The translations under genes were made by a program, and so were the position numbers. Shown in pieces: positions 54,807-64,000 of a DNA stretch of 64,000 nucleotides (the stretch's first letter is position 1; each line of letters opens with the position of its first letter). The stretch is from Stereocaulon alpinum (taxonomy: Eukaryota > Ascomycota > Lecanoromycetes > Lecanorales > Stereocaulaceae), in the NCBI GenBank assembly GCA_018257865.1, contig JAEUBA010000043.1:62001-126000 (forward strand). Reading direction: 5' to 3'. The notes below the pieces were generated by a model. It had not been told where the DNA came from. It did no database searches and was given only the letters and a program-made list of their open reading frames with translations.

Positions 54807-56552
54807 TCACCCATCTATCCATTGAGACACCACACACTGGCCCTGCCTCCACATGCCCGAACGTAATTCTGAAGGCCTCCGCTTGTTCGCGCTTACTCCA
54901 AAACACCGAGACCCTTCCAACCAGTGCCTACGTGTTACCGACCAGTTCTCCGTGGTATGGCCAAGAGGTGGTAATGTGGACATCACGTCGCCAGGCCAAA
55001 ATTCAATGTCTTTCCAGAAGCCACCCCACACCGGCGCTCCGGTCCGTTCACTGACTGCCATCACTGGCTTGTCAGAGACAACCTCTAGGAAACGCTCTGT
55101 ACCGTGTGCTATTGATTCCTCCCAATGTCCTACTTTACAGGTAGAGTCCTCTAGCTCCTCTTTCCTATCGTGGTCTCCTATCACCTGTTTACTGTCCCTT
55201 ATGGCCTGCCGAGCGACCCCTAGGAACAGAGACCACGAACTGCTATTGTAGGTTTTGTCATTTTCAAAGTCGCGTGCCATGCTAGCCTTAAGGAATTTTG
55301 CAGTATGCTCACACAATGCATCTGTCCCGTTGGACGCCTTTCTCTTCCTGCACAGCTGCAAGAATTCTCAGCACATTGAATCTATTGACCGGGGCCTATG
55401 CATCCGCACGTACGAGGAAGTAATCGAAGTCATTGGTGACCGGTCAGGAGTCGTTGCAGGTACCTCCAAGCCTTTCGAGGTGATTGTGATTCCCATGGGA
55501 TGCCCTTCTTCATGACACAAAAATGATGGTAAGTTATTCTTCACTGGGTCAAGCATCAAGTCGACTAGTGTCGAGCCCATGCGAGTATCGTCGACCGGCA
55601 CAGGAGCTGCAATGGCTGGCTCCCCTAAATCCGCTGTGTCCCGCTGCCGCTCTTTGTCCATGCTGTGTACACGTTCGCATGGCTCCTCTTCGACCATATC
55701 TACCATGCCGTCGGAGTTCTTGTCACACAGGTTGCTCAGACAGTCCGGTACACGCGCATCGTCCACTTGGTTCGTACCTTGACAAAGCTCGTCTGGCGGA
55801 TTTGGTCCGCCAATAAGTATGCATAAGATATCTTTTGAGCCTGTGGCAGATTTCTCCTGCGATTTGTGTGCCTTCATCAGGCTCGTCTTCGGCTTTCTCG
55901 CCGTGTATTCCTTGCCATTAATCACACTACCCCTCTCCTCTTGCTTTTCATTCTCTACAAACCCCTTCTGCACATCATGCCCTCTGTCCGCTTTGGTGTA
56001 TATCAAGCTCTTGGTGGCAAGTTGAGTGGTAGCGGATTGAGTGATGACAAGTTGAGTGGTGGCAGGTGGAGTAGCGGCAAGTTGCGTGATATCCGTCTCC
56101 CGCACGAGGCTCGGAGTGGAGGCGCTGATTGCGTGGTTAGCGGAGAACATTGCAATCTCTTCCGTGTGGTCTCGAGAGCCTGTATCAGAGGTGACATCTT
56201 GCCGAGCAGAGTCCTCTGGGGGAGGATCTTCAGGGTTGCAAGCTTCAGACTTCGAGTCTCCAAGGAGCCCTTGCACCTCATGCTTGCTTTCTAAACTATC
56301 TTGAGCAACATGTGCCTTTTCCCGTATCGGTTCTGCGCTTGAGGTTGCTGGTGAGGCTGTTTGGGATGTGCTATTCGCCGTCTGAGTCTTGTTTTCATTC
56401 CTTAGGATGCCAGAAACAGTCTCTATCGTTGTCTTGCCTCGTTGATACACTGTGCGAGCGAGTTGGAGAAGAGGCTCGGACAAAGGCCAGTTCTTGGACA
56501 TGTCTTGACTTGGACTTGGTGGTGGTGGGTCATCGTCAGAATGATGAGACAT
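54807..56552 (-). CDS. Hypothetical, largely disordered protein
   Basis: Exons 56552-55410 and 55355-54807 join in phase across a 54-nt interval (TAC|GTGCGG ... TTGCAG|CTG) to 563 residues. The N-terminal 380 residues are polar and low-complexity (DDDPPPPSPSQD, repeats of the type TQLA/TQLV around residue 165-180). The C-terminal 180 residues look more ordered: SSSWSLFLGVARQAIRDSKQ, WEESIAHGTERFLEVVSDKP, GAPVWGGFWKDIEFWPGD and CFGVSANKRRPSELRSGMW. No known family was recognised. The intron is plausible but its 5' site is not strong, so two separate genes cannot be excluded. Confidence 0.55.
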
Positions 56553-57013
56553 GGTGGGTTGAAGTAAAGGGCGTCTCTGTTGGGAGGGTGGTCTATGGTT
56601 CGTGATAAGATGTATGGGTGGAAGCCTGATGACGAAGAACCGCCTTTCTAAGTATAAGTAAGATGCTCGTATATGTGGGTTTCAAACGAATGTAGTTGGT
56701 TCTGCGCTTTAGTATGTATGTTTCAACAAGAATGTTTTGCTGAAATCTAGATGTCATGACCGAGTCACTGTCATTGCTCGGTAAAGCGAACATGGCAAGG
56801 ACGACCAGTCTTGGAGGGAAGTAGCACTTGAAAAACAACAATATTTTATTTAATCTAACAATCTCAAACTAATGAAGTATGCGTATCGTGCCCAACTACA
56901 GCAAAGATACATACAGACGTCGCGCAAAGCTCAAGCTAGTACATTGCTGCATTCGATGCAATAATCCAATCTAAACCCACCACTCATCCAACATCAGAAA
57001 CCACGAAAGCCAC
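56553..57013. other. Intergenic, no gene recognised
   Basis: 3' flank of the next minus-strand gene and promoter of the preceding one. Nothing else is supported. Confidence 0.5.
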
Positions 57014-58522
57014 CTAGTTCCCTCTTCCCATACTCTCCATCTGCAATTCTTGCTCTCGCTCCTCAATCTGCACACGTAAAAACTCCTCATACTCTTCCAG
57101 TTCCGACTCGTCCCAATCCAGAAGCCGTTCTCTCAACACCTCATTATAATCCTGCAACCATATCACCTCCTCCGCCAGCGGTCGCATTTTCTCCATGAAA
57201 TCGGTTTGGCCCTCTGGCTTTATGCAAGGGTGTGGGGCTGGTTTGTAAAGTTCCCTGAGCCAGAGCGCGAGCATGTCGAAATCGAAGATAACTTGCAGCC
57301 AGGCCTGATCCAATGATATGATCGTTCCAGGAGCGATACGTTTCCGACAATAGGATAGCCAGCATGGTGTTGATGGTGTTGATGATGGTAAGGGAAGGGG
57401 TAATGGGGGCGATGTCCCCAGAATAGCGGGGTCTGAGCCACCCATTGGTGGCGCTGTTGGTGAGAAGGTTGTTATACGTGGTAATGGTGCGAACTCCTGT
57501 GCTGTTGGTGTGAAGGGCATTTCCGGTGTTGATGGTGCGAACTCGTGTGCTGTTGGTGAAAAGGACATTTGCCGTGGTGATGGTGAAACAGGCGTAGATG
57601 TTGGTGGGGTGAAAATCGTATAGGTAGAATTGAAAGAGCGTCGAGATGATGATGGTGACGGTTCTAGAGATGATGATGAGGGTGGTGATGGAGATCGAGG
57701 TTTTACCGTGTTCACCAGTTCTGCTTTCGCATGGACTTTGTCCCGAAGTTCTTGCCTGATCTCCTCGGCGGACCGCGTCGATGCGGTTGTAGCTGTATTT
57801 GTAGATCCTGACGAGCTGGTGTTGGAGGTGGATTTGATGACCCGATTCTTCTGTGCTTGCAAGATTGCGCGGGCTCTCTCCTGGACGGATTCCTTGAACC
57901 CTTTTCTCGTTGATGTGTCGGAGAGCTCCTTTTCTCTGGACCGAGCTGCCTCCTTTTCTCTGAACCGAGCTGCCTCCTTTTCTTGCTTCGACTTGATTTG
58001 TGCATCTGCCTGCTCTTGCACTCTGAGTCTGTAGCACTCGGCTTTGACATAGTCCTGCATGAAAACTCTGCTCTGCTCGGTCCAATACGCCTCTACAGCT
58101 TTATTTCTAGAAATCTTGAACTCCATCTCCATTTGGTCATGGTTCTTGACCCACTGAGAGAAGTTTCCAGTAGAAGAATCGTAGAATTCTCCAATGACAA
58201 TCTCTTCGAGAGCTCGTTCTCTCTCCCATTCGTCTAAAATTGTCTTTTCGTCGTGGATTGCCTGCTTCGCTCTGCAGAAGAGTTCAAACCTGGTTTCTTT
58301 GGGTAGGTCAATCATGATGTCGTAAATCCTTAGTATGTTTGAGACTGTCTGCCGTACGAGCGGTTGACGGGCTAAAGATGCGTAGTATGGTGCATGAGGA
58401 TCCGTGGGGTTGATCCGCTTGTTCGGAATTGGTGGCTTGGAGGGAGGATTGTTGTGATCGTGGAGCGTGAACTGACTTAGGGGAACCCTGACATGCTGCT
58501 GGCTGCGCGAGCATTGGTCCAT
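57014..58522 (-). CDS. Hypothetical coiled-coil/disordered protein
   Basis: One exon, 502 residues from the ATG at 58522. Residues 40-220 are helical and charged (PLVRQTVSNILRIYDIMIDL, ETRFELFCRAKQAIHDEK, then KQEKEAARFREKEAARSREK, a short internal duplication). Residues 240-370 are Ser/Thr/Pro-rich with three imperfect repeats of the type SFSPTAHEFAPSTP. The C-terminal 110 residues are ordered again: SLDQAWLQVIFDFDMLALWL, then DFMEKMRPLAEEVIWLQDYN and an acidic coiled coil. No known domain was recognised. Its promoter is a seven-copy 61-bp minisatellite. Confidence 0.65.
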   Translation of the reverse strand: MDQCSRSQQHVRVPLSQFTLHDHNNPPSKPPIPNKRINPTDPHAPYYASLARQPLVRQTVSNILRIYDIMIDLPKETRFELFCRAKQAIHDEKTILDEWERERALEEIVIGEFYDSSTGNFSQWVKNHDQMEMEFKISRNKAVEAYWTEQSRVFMQDYVKAECYRLRVQEQADAQIKSKQEKEAARFREKEAARSREKELSDTSTRKGFKESVQERARAILQAQKNRVIKSTSNTSSSGSTNTATTASTRSAEEIRQELRDKVHAKAELVNTVKPRSPSPPSSSSLEPSPSSSRRSFNSTYTIFTPPTSTPVSPSPRQMSFSPTAHEFAPSTPEMPFTPTAQEFAPLPRITTFSPTAPPMGGSDPAILGTSPPLPLPLPSSTPSTPCWLSYCRKRIAPGTIISLDQAWLQVIFDFDMLALWLRELYKPAPHPCIKPEGQTDFMEKMRPLAEEVIWLQDYNEVLRERLLDWDESELEEYEEFLRVQIEEREQELQMESMGRGN

Positions 58523-58532
58523 GATTCAAGAC

Positions 58533-58965
58533 TGCTCATAGAATGACCGGTGGTAGTGATATGTAGTCAAATGCGGTTGTATGCAAAGAAGAGCAATGAT
58601 AGAACGACCGGTGGTAGTGATATGTATTTAAATGCGGTTGTATGCAAACAAGAGCAATGATAGAATAACCGGTGGTAGTGATATGTAGTCAAATGCGGTG
58701 GTATGCAAACAAGAGCAATGATAGAACGACCGGTGGTAGTGATATATAGTCAAATGCGGTGGTATGCAAACAAGAGCAATGATAGAATAACCGGTGGTAG
58801 AGATATGTAGTCAAATGCGGTGGTATGCAAACAAGAGCAATGATAGAAGACCGGTGGTAGTGATACGTAGTCAAATGCGGTGGTATGCAAACAAGAGCAA
58901 TGATAGAACGACCGGTGGTAGTGATATGTAGTCAAGTGCGGTGGTATGTAAGGAGAAGCAAATGG
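58533..58965. repeat. Minisatellite, seven copies of a 61-bp unit
   Basis: The word CCGGTGGTAG recurs at 58547, 58608, 58669, 58730, 58791, 58851 and 58912, giving periods of 61, 61, 61, 61, 60 and 61. The unit includes AGTCAAATGCGGTGGTATGC and AAGAGCAATGATAGAA. Copies are mostly over 90 percent alike; the outer ones are most diverged. The array begins about 10 bp upstream of the start codon of the minus-strand gene at 58522, so it occupies the 5' UTR and core promoter. The period is not a multiple of three and every frame differs, so it is not coding. Confidence 0.95.
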
Positions 58966-61497
58966 TCGGGGAAGAACCTCTGCTTTATATACCCAAAATA
59001 ATGGGACGAAAATTCAGATGCTGACTTTCACATGATGCACAAGTTACCCAGTCGTGGCCCAAATAAAAAATGTGCTCACTTCTCTTGAAGCCATGGGATA
59101 GCGTAAGAAATACCCCATTCATCACCAAGGAAGTTCGAATATCCGGCTTAGACTCTGAAAAATACGTCATGAATCTGCTCAAACGGTGCAAATTCGCTCG
59201 GTATTCAGCTGCGAGTGGCTCGAAAAGTCTGTTTATTGGATTAAATAAAGCTTGGCATTCTCAGCGCTGGTCTGAAAGTGCTGCGAGCGCCGCACACTGA
59301 GAACCCAAGCAGAGTGTATAGTCATCGAGGTTACCTAACAATTCTCTGCTACTCTGAAAGACGGACAAGAACACGGGACAAGTAAGGAAACTTGTATTGT
59401 GCAGCCTGTAGTGGTTGAGTATCGCCTGCAGTTGCCCCTGACTCGGCAACGTGTCTTATTAGGGCAAACGTCGATGCTACTACAGCTGTCACAGATAACG
59501 GCTTCGTAACTAGTCAATCGGTTGCTTGAGTCCTGTAAAAGACAATGTAAAGATATGGAATTTGGTACAAAGCAATGTGAGAGAGTTGAAGGCATGAGCG
59601 CCTTCATTCGAACATATTTCTGGCAGGATTCAGACCCTGTCTCATCAGCCGCCCAGTGCGCCGATGAAAGGTACCTAATGCTGACCTTTAGAGTACAGTA
59701 TCAACCCCCCAAGTTATACTGCTTTAGTCTATTCAAAGGCGCCCTTGAGCTCCTTGGAGGAGCCGCTCCAGGGCCCAACTGACTATGTAGAAGATGAATT
59801 CTTCCAGTGACGATCTTCCCTAGCATAGGGTTCTCGGCTACTAACGTAAAGTCCACTGCAGCAACACCGGTTGTATAAGGAGCCAGGGCCCCCACATGGG
59901 CTCTCATACCGCTTTAGACCTCGCACCTAAGGAGGCCGTTACCCGAGAACGTGAATTTGAAGGTCCCAGGAAGTCAAGCCGACACCGAACGAGGTGAATC
60001 TGGCGTCCGTGGTTGTAAGAAGTATGCAAGCTTGATGGAGACACTTCTGATATAATAACAGCGCAATAGCAGCAGCTTCTTGCCTGCTTGTTGTGCCCCA
60101 GGTCCTATTTGGCTCGAGCTTATGTCCCTGCGTCTTCTTGTGCCGGGCTCTCTTGTGTTTGGCGTCTCTCTTCGCCAATCGAGTGGAAGTCGGTTATCGC
60201 GAGATACCTGGGGCTGCACATGTCAGATGTGCGAGTCGCTGACCACATCATGGCCTACCTGACGTCTCCTTCCTCACTCAGACGCTTGCCTGTAGCTAGG
60301 CTGTACTCTTTTAAGACCACATATGATCCCTCGCGGATATCCAATCGGTTAAGGTATTTGTGCATTCGACGCTTGACTAGGGCTATGGAACAGTATTGTC
60401 AGGAGTGCGTCCAGTAGGAAGCAATTGAGCATTGCGAACCTTGGATGGTCATCTCCCCGTCCGTCAGATATAGCAGATAAGCTCTATTTGTAGTAGCTGG
60501 CTCTGTTGCCTTGGGTTTGACAATACTGATCTTGTCGACAAGGAGCTTGATGTCAGGGAAGCAAACTCGGGTGCGGACCAACTCTCTGATGACGGGCCGC
60601 AACTCGAAGTCGTCATTCGTCTTGGACATTGAGGTACAATTTCAGCTCTATGAGGTGGTGTCAAGTATAAATTCGACGAAGATCCCAAACCCCTGGACTT
60701 GTTGAGCTCTATGAGCAGCACAGGTCTCGGTCAAGACTGAAAATTAGCCACCGTTTTCGCATTTTCGATGGTCGTCTTCAACAGCATATTTTTATGAATT
60801 CTGCTCCGCTCAAATTGAAGCTGTGGGGATCTGCATTCGTCTGTCACCATACATGTAAAATGTGAATGCGCAAAATCCTACGCGAGCCGTGTTGACATGA
60901 AACTTGGAGACGCCAAGGAGCGTCCTCTCGGAACCAACATCATTCAAGGACAAACGGCTGGAGCGACGGCATCGTTTCAAGCATACCTATATACACGGAG
61001 GTGCATGAGTGGTTCTTCATTCCCATCTTAGCTCAGTCAACTACAGATATCTCTCAGTAGCTTGGGCTCTCACCGTAGAAAAGAATCGCTTAAAGTGGCC
61101 ATCTCGGACTCAACGCACTCCGCGTCATCGATCTTGCTATCCAATTCACAAGACCAGATCAACGCTCATTCTCCGAAACAGCAGCACCTTCAGGGCTACG
61201 GCGGAATAGGGTAGCTGAGCCGCAAAGGGTGTCAGTGTATCTAGAGAAAGTTTCTAGTGTGAAGAGGCAATCATTCCAAGTGTCCACTAAGCCGGGGAGT
61301 GAAAGCCAACCCTTCTGGATTGCAAAACCTCTCGGTGGCCTGTCGTCTGATTTATCCTAGGAGACGCAGACCAATCGAAATGTCCGTAGTGTACTAGCAC
61401 GTTCTTGATATTTCACAGTGGAACTTGATAAGATCCTCGCTACCTTAAGTCCAAGGATCTTTGGATCCTTGATAAGGCGGCTTCTAACAAGGCGGCG
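58966..61497. other. Gene-poor 2.5-kb stretch
   Basis: No complete gene found on either strand. Apart from the gene-like fragment at 60399-60629, short frames overlap in all directions without motifs. No tRNA-like or repeat structure was recognised. Confidence 0.45.
60399..60629 (-). pseudogene. Gene-like fragment of unknown fungal protein
   Basis: An ATG-started frame of 76 codons reads MSKTNDDFELRPVIRELVRT, ...FPDIKLLVDKISIVKPKAT and ...AYLLYLTDGEMTIQG, then loses sense before its stop. The regular amphipathic texture is gene-like and recalls uncharacterised ascomycete proteins with YLLYLTDGELTIQ, but no continuing exon was found downstream. It is probably a truncated remnant or the first exon of an unrecognised gene. 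Confidence 0.3.
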
Positions 61498-62280
61498 ATG
61501 TCTCAACCAACCCTATCAACACTCCCGGTAGAGATCAAATGCCACATCATGGAGGCATCTGACTGTCTAAGCACAGTTCTTGCCCTCGCGCAGACAGCTA
61601 CCACATTTCAGCAAGCTTGGCAATCGCACACAAAAGCCATTTGTCGAAAAGTCCTACCCAGAAGCCTCGAATGCTATGCCGATGGCCAAAGTCTGGTGGA
61701 CATTCAGTTTTCAGTCAAAGCAACAACAGAAGCACCGGAACCCGAGGCAACCTTGTCTATACTCCGCCTCAAGCGCATCGTTGCGAATTCTCACGCGGCT
61801 ACAAATACCTGTGACTTCTTCGCAAGAGGACTTGGCCGCACTGGCGCAACGTTGGGCCCTTATCAAATCAAACGGCGCGCAAAGCCCTTTCTTACACCAA
61901 CAGAACGCGCTCGCTTCATACATGCGTACTATCTCGCCAGGATCTTTCTGTTTGCGAAACGCCTTCGCTCCGTGAAAGCTTTGAAAGGGGACTGGGCTGA
62001 TGACTTCCTTGCGGCTATACCACCCCGAGAATTGTGGCAGGTGCGAGAGCTGATGAGCTGGCTCGAGATGATGAACGGGCACGGCTTGCACCTTCATATG
62101 GGTTCTTTGGCCTCTACTACTGGGTTCGCGGCATTTCGAGTCAGCTTTCGCAACAGCTTCCGCAGTCTCGCTGACCGCGATCCCTATGCTCCCGGCTCAA
62201 GTCAGAATGTTGGCATCTCCTCCTTCTTTGACGAATGCCAGCATTACCTGGAATCACTCTCGGATACGGTGCTCGAATGA
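61498..62280 (+). CDS. F-box-like hypothetical protein
   Basis: One exon, 260 residues. The first 45 residues (LSTLPVEIKCHIMEASDCLS, then TVLALAQTATTF) resemble an F-box helix set, which in fungi recruits substrates to SCF ubiquitin ligases. The rest is helical and includes FLTPTERARFIHAYYLARIF, WADDFLAAIPPRELWQVREL and FFDECQHYLESLSDTVLE, a layout frequent in uncharacterised ascomycete proteins. No substrate-binding repeat is visible. The ATG at 61498 follows two GGCGGC triplets and is the only good start. The F-box assignment is tentative. Confidence 0.6.
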   Translation: MSQPTLSTLPVEIKCHIMEASDCLSTVLALAQTATTFQQAWQSHTKAICRKVLPRSLECYADGQSLVDIQFSVKATTEAPEPEATLSILRLKRIVANSHAATNTCDFFARGLGRTGATLGPYQIKRRAKPFLTPTERARFIHAYYLARIFLFAKRLRSVKALKGDWADDFLAAIPPRELWQVRELMSWLEMMNGHGLHLHMGSLASTTGFAAFRVSFRNSFRSLADRDPYAPGSSQNVGISSFFDECQHYLESLSDTVLE

Positions 62281-63234
62281 GAAATTAATTTTGTACCGAC
62301 AGTGGGGGTTTCGTTGAGACAAGGCCATGCTGCGTAGGTTCCCCAGGGCCAGACTGCAATCGTACCATCTCATCTACACACCCAGGCTGCTGAAGCCTCT
62401 CATCAGCGCCTTCAACGTAGCAAGCCAGACGAAGTTCCATTCGCAATCTGTATCATCTTGTCAGTGCTCCACGCTCCAGGCTCCACACCGCAATCTGCAA
62501 ATACCGGACAAGTTTGACTTGGCTATCGGGTCCCTCGGCTCATAGTCGCCTTACTCGACAACCCCAAACATAGCTCAGACGGTACTCGACAATGAGTACC
62601 CACTACGAGGTCTGCTGCAGGGGCTCTGGTGTTCGACATCAGGCGTCGACCGGCGCTAGTCATTATGCAAATTGTACCCTGCGAGCTCCACCCCTATTGA
62701 CGGTCCGGGCCGAAAGATACGCAATCATCCTGGTCACTGACACCGTGGGCCACTGCACATGTTTCCTTGCCGGCTATTAGATTGCGGAGAGAACGGGAAC
62801 CCACTCGGCGTGGCTGCTTCTCAGCTGGTTGGAGTGGTGTCATTTATGAACGAGCAAGTGTTCGCTACTTGACAGAACATTCTGCGGGATTTGAGCACTT
62901 GGATAGATGTACGAATTCGGGGTCTGCTATATATCAGAGGTGCATATTTGGCTGAGACGATAGCATAGATTGGCTGAGTCTATGTTTTACCGAGTTGAGC
63001 GTTCAGAATACTTGGACTGATATCAAGAGCAACTTGACACAGATCTCGTTAAGATAACTTTAGTTCTAGTCGTGTTCTGCTTCATTTCTCAACAATCTGC
63101 AATGGCCAGGTGCTGCTCAATCCATCCAAGTTATCGTGCACTTCAAGCTCAACATCCCCAGAGATATGCCCGCCATACCGCTCACAAGTCCGACTTCCGT
63201 GACTTCTCCCAACTAGCCGTACCCTAAAATGCCA
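62281..63234. other. Intergenic between convergent genes, no gene recognised
   Basis: Short plus-strand frames at 62327-62545, 62592-62780 and 62767-62955 have no motif. Confidence 0.45.
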
Positions 63235-64000
63235 TCAACAAGACTCCATCAACCTGTCAAATGCCCGTTTCTCCGTTACGGTAGGCCTAGAGGTATCGAT
63301 ATCGGGCTGATTCGGGTCCCGAGTCAGTGTAAAACGAACGTAAGCACCCCCCTTGGCGTTATGCTTCAGACTCTCACGCGCCACAGAATACAACCCATCA
63401 TAGCGGACGCCCCTCGACGGAACGTGTTTCCAGCTTCCAGCAGCCGTACGAAACAATCGTACTGAGCGTCCAATGAGCCGGGAACGCTGCAAAGCTTTCG
63501 TCTGATGGGTGACAACAGCCTTGTTTGGATCAGCGTTCGTATGAGAATTGGGCGCTGAATAGTGAACGATATCGCCGTGATCCTCATCCATACCTTCGTA
63601 TCCAGAGGAAACTACGACTGAGAAAGCCCCGGTACGCTCACCCCCAGCAATACCAGACATTACGGAGCCGTGTGCTCCGTCTCGAAACGCACAGTGGCGT
63701 AGGGGCCACCATTGGCCCATCTGCAGCCCGTTATGGCCGGCAACGTTGGGATCGATGATGATGGATTTGTCCACAATCTTGTAGGCGCGGCGCTTGTCTC
63801 CTTGAGCGACGGTGATGCCGCGCATCATTGCGCTCATTGTGGGATGGTTCATTGCCGTTGTTTGGTAATGAGCCGTACGTTTGGGAGCAGAGGCAGGGGT
63901 GATACTTCGAGCACGTTTGCGGGTTGGTCGAGTGGGTTTTGGAGAAGGTGAGGGATCCGTGTCTTCGTCGACAGCAGCTTCCCCGACTGAGAGGTCCTGG
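63235..64000 (-). CDS. SRA-YDG domain protein, 5' end beyond the window
   Basis: The frame is open from the stop at 63235 to the right edge, so the gene is partial. The visible 255 residues start with a basic, disordered part (DEDTDPSPSPKPTRPTRKRA, nuclear-signal type). The SRA-YDG domain follows: GLQMGQWWPLRHCAFRDGAH, GSVMSGIAGGERTGAFSVVV, SSGYEGMDEDHGDIVHYSAP, then KALQRSRLIGRSVRLFR and GVRYDGLYSV. In this family the domain flips and reads 5-methylcytosine or hemimethylated CpG (UHRF1, SUVH). Here it stands without a RING or SET domain downstream; an upstream domain outside the window cannot be excluded. The ATG at 63852 is internal to the open frame and need not be the start. Confidence 0.88.
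   Translation of the reverse strand, partial: QDLSVGEAAVDEDTDPSPSPKPTRPTRKRARSITPASAPKRTAHYQTTAMNHPTMSAMMRGITVAQGDKRRAYKIVDKSIIIDPNVAGHNGLQMGQWWPLRHCAFRDGAHGSVMSGIAGGERTGAFSVVVSSGYEGMDEDHGDIVHYSAPNSHTNADPNKAVVTHQTKALQRSRLIGRSVRLFRTAAGSWKHVPSRGVRYDGLYSVARESLKHNAKGGAYVRFTLTRDPNQPDIDTSRPTVTEKRAFDRLMESC

Noticed and set aside
58533..58965. CRISPR-like array
   Set aside because: Units are contiguous 61-bp tandem repeats with no spacers, in a fungal genome; a minisatellite explains it.

Overview
The window is fungal nuclear DNA from a filamentous ascomycete (Pezizomycotina, probably Dothideomycetes). The signs are genes split by GT-AG introns mostly of 47-63 nt with CTAAC/CTGAC-like branch sites, fungal-specific families (Srb4/MED17, NTE1, ISN1, Arp9-like, mucin-like wall proteins), and a retrotransposon carrying the C-to-T decay left by repeat-induced point mutation (RIP). 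Gene models are spliced by eye; positions, phases and lengths were checked for frame closure but no transcript data were available. Non-ATG openings of reading frames were trimmed to the first credible ATG.

Layout. 1-3248: left-truncated, RIP-decayed Ty1/Copia element on the minus strand with its 5' LTR at 3045-3248. 3.7-5.3 kb: two tandem paralogous small secreted four-cysteine proteins. 5.9-6.0 kb: a tRNA-Ser(GCT) gene with a normal 22-nt anticodon-loop intron plus a second, 52-nt insertion in the variable arm with all the marks of a spliceosomal intron; TRM1, a tRNA methyltransferase gene, starts divergently beside it. 9.4-10.2 kb: frameshifted pseudogene. 10.9-16.6 kb: a large CHAT (caspase-like) protease gene divergently paired with a small gasdermin-like gene, a candidate regulated cell-death module of the het-Q type. 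17.2-22.5 kb: a small hypothetical, MED17, and 6-phosphofructokinase from a shared promoter with MED17. 23.4-28.8 kb: a 1767-residue Ser/Thr-rich mucin-like wall protein whose repeats create long false antisense frames.

29.6-43.1 kb: a disordered protein with two FWRR[KR]SS motifs, guanine deaminase, NTE1 phospholipase, a membrane-anchored hypothetical, and IMP 5'-nucleotidase ISN1. 44.5-48.6 kb: two BTB/POZ genes, one preceded by an RBBP6-like RING segment in another frame, the other with a coiled coil and a C-terminal cysteine cluster. 49.4-54.7 kb: secreted M35-like metallopeptidase, Arp9-like actin-related protein, and an ExoIII-type endonuclease/exonuclease. 54.8-58.5 kb: two disordered hypotheticals, the second with a 7 x 61-bp minisatellite in its promoter. 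59-61.5 kb is nearly gene-free. 61.5-64 kb: an F-box-like hypothetical and an SRA-YDG (methyl-DNA reader) gene that runs off the right edge.

The two most notable signals are the CHAT protease / gasdermin-like divergent pair and the mRNA-type intron inside a Pol III tRNA gene.
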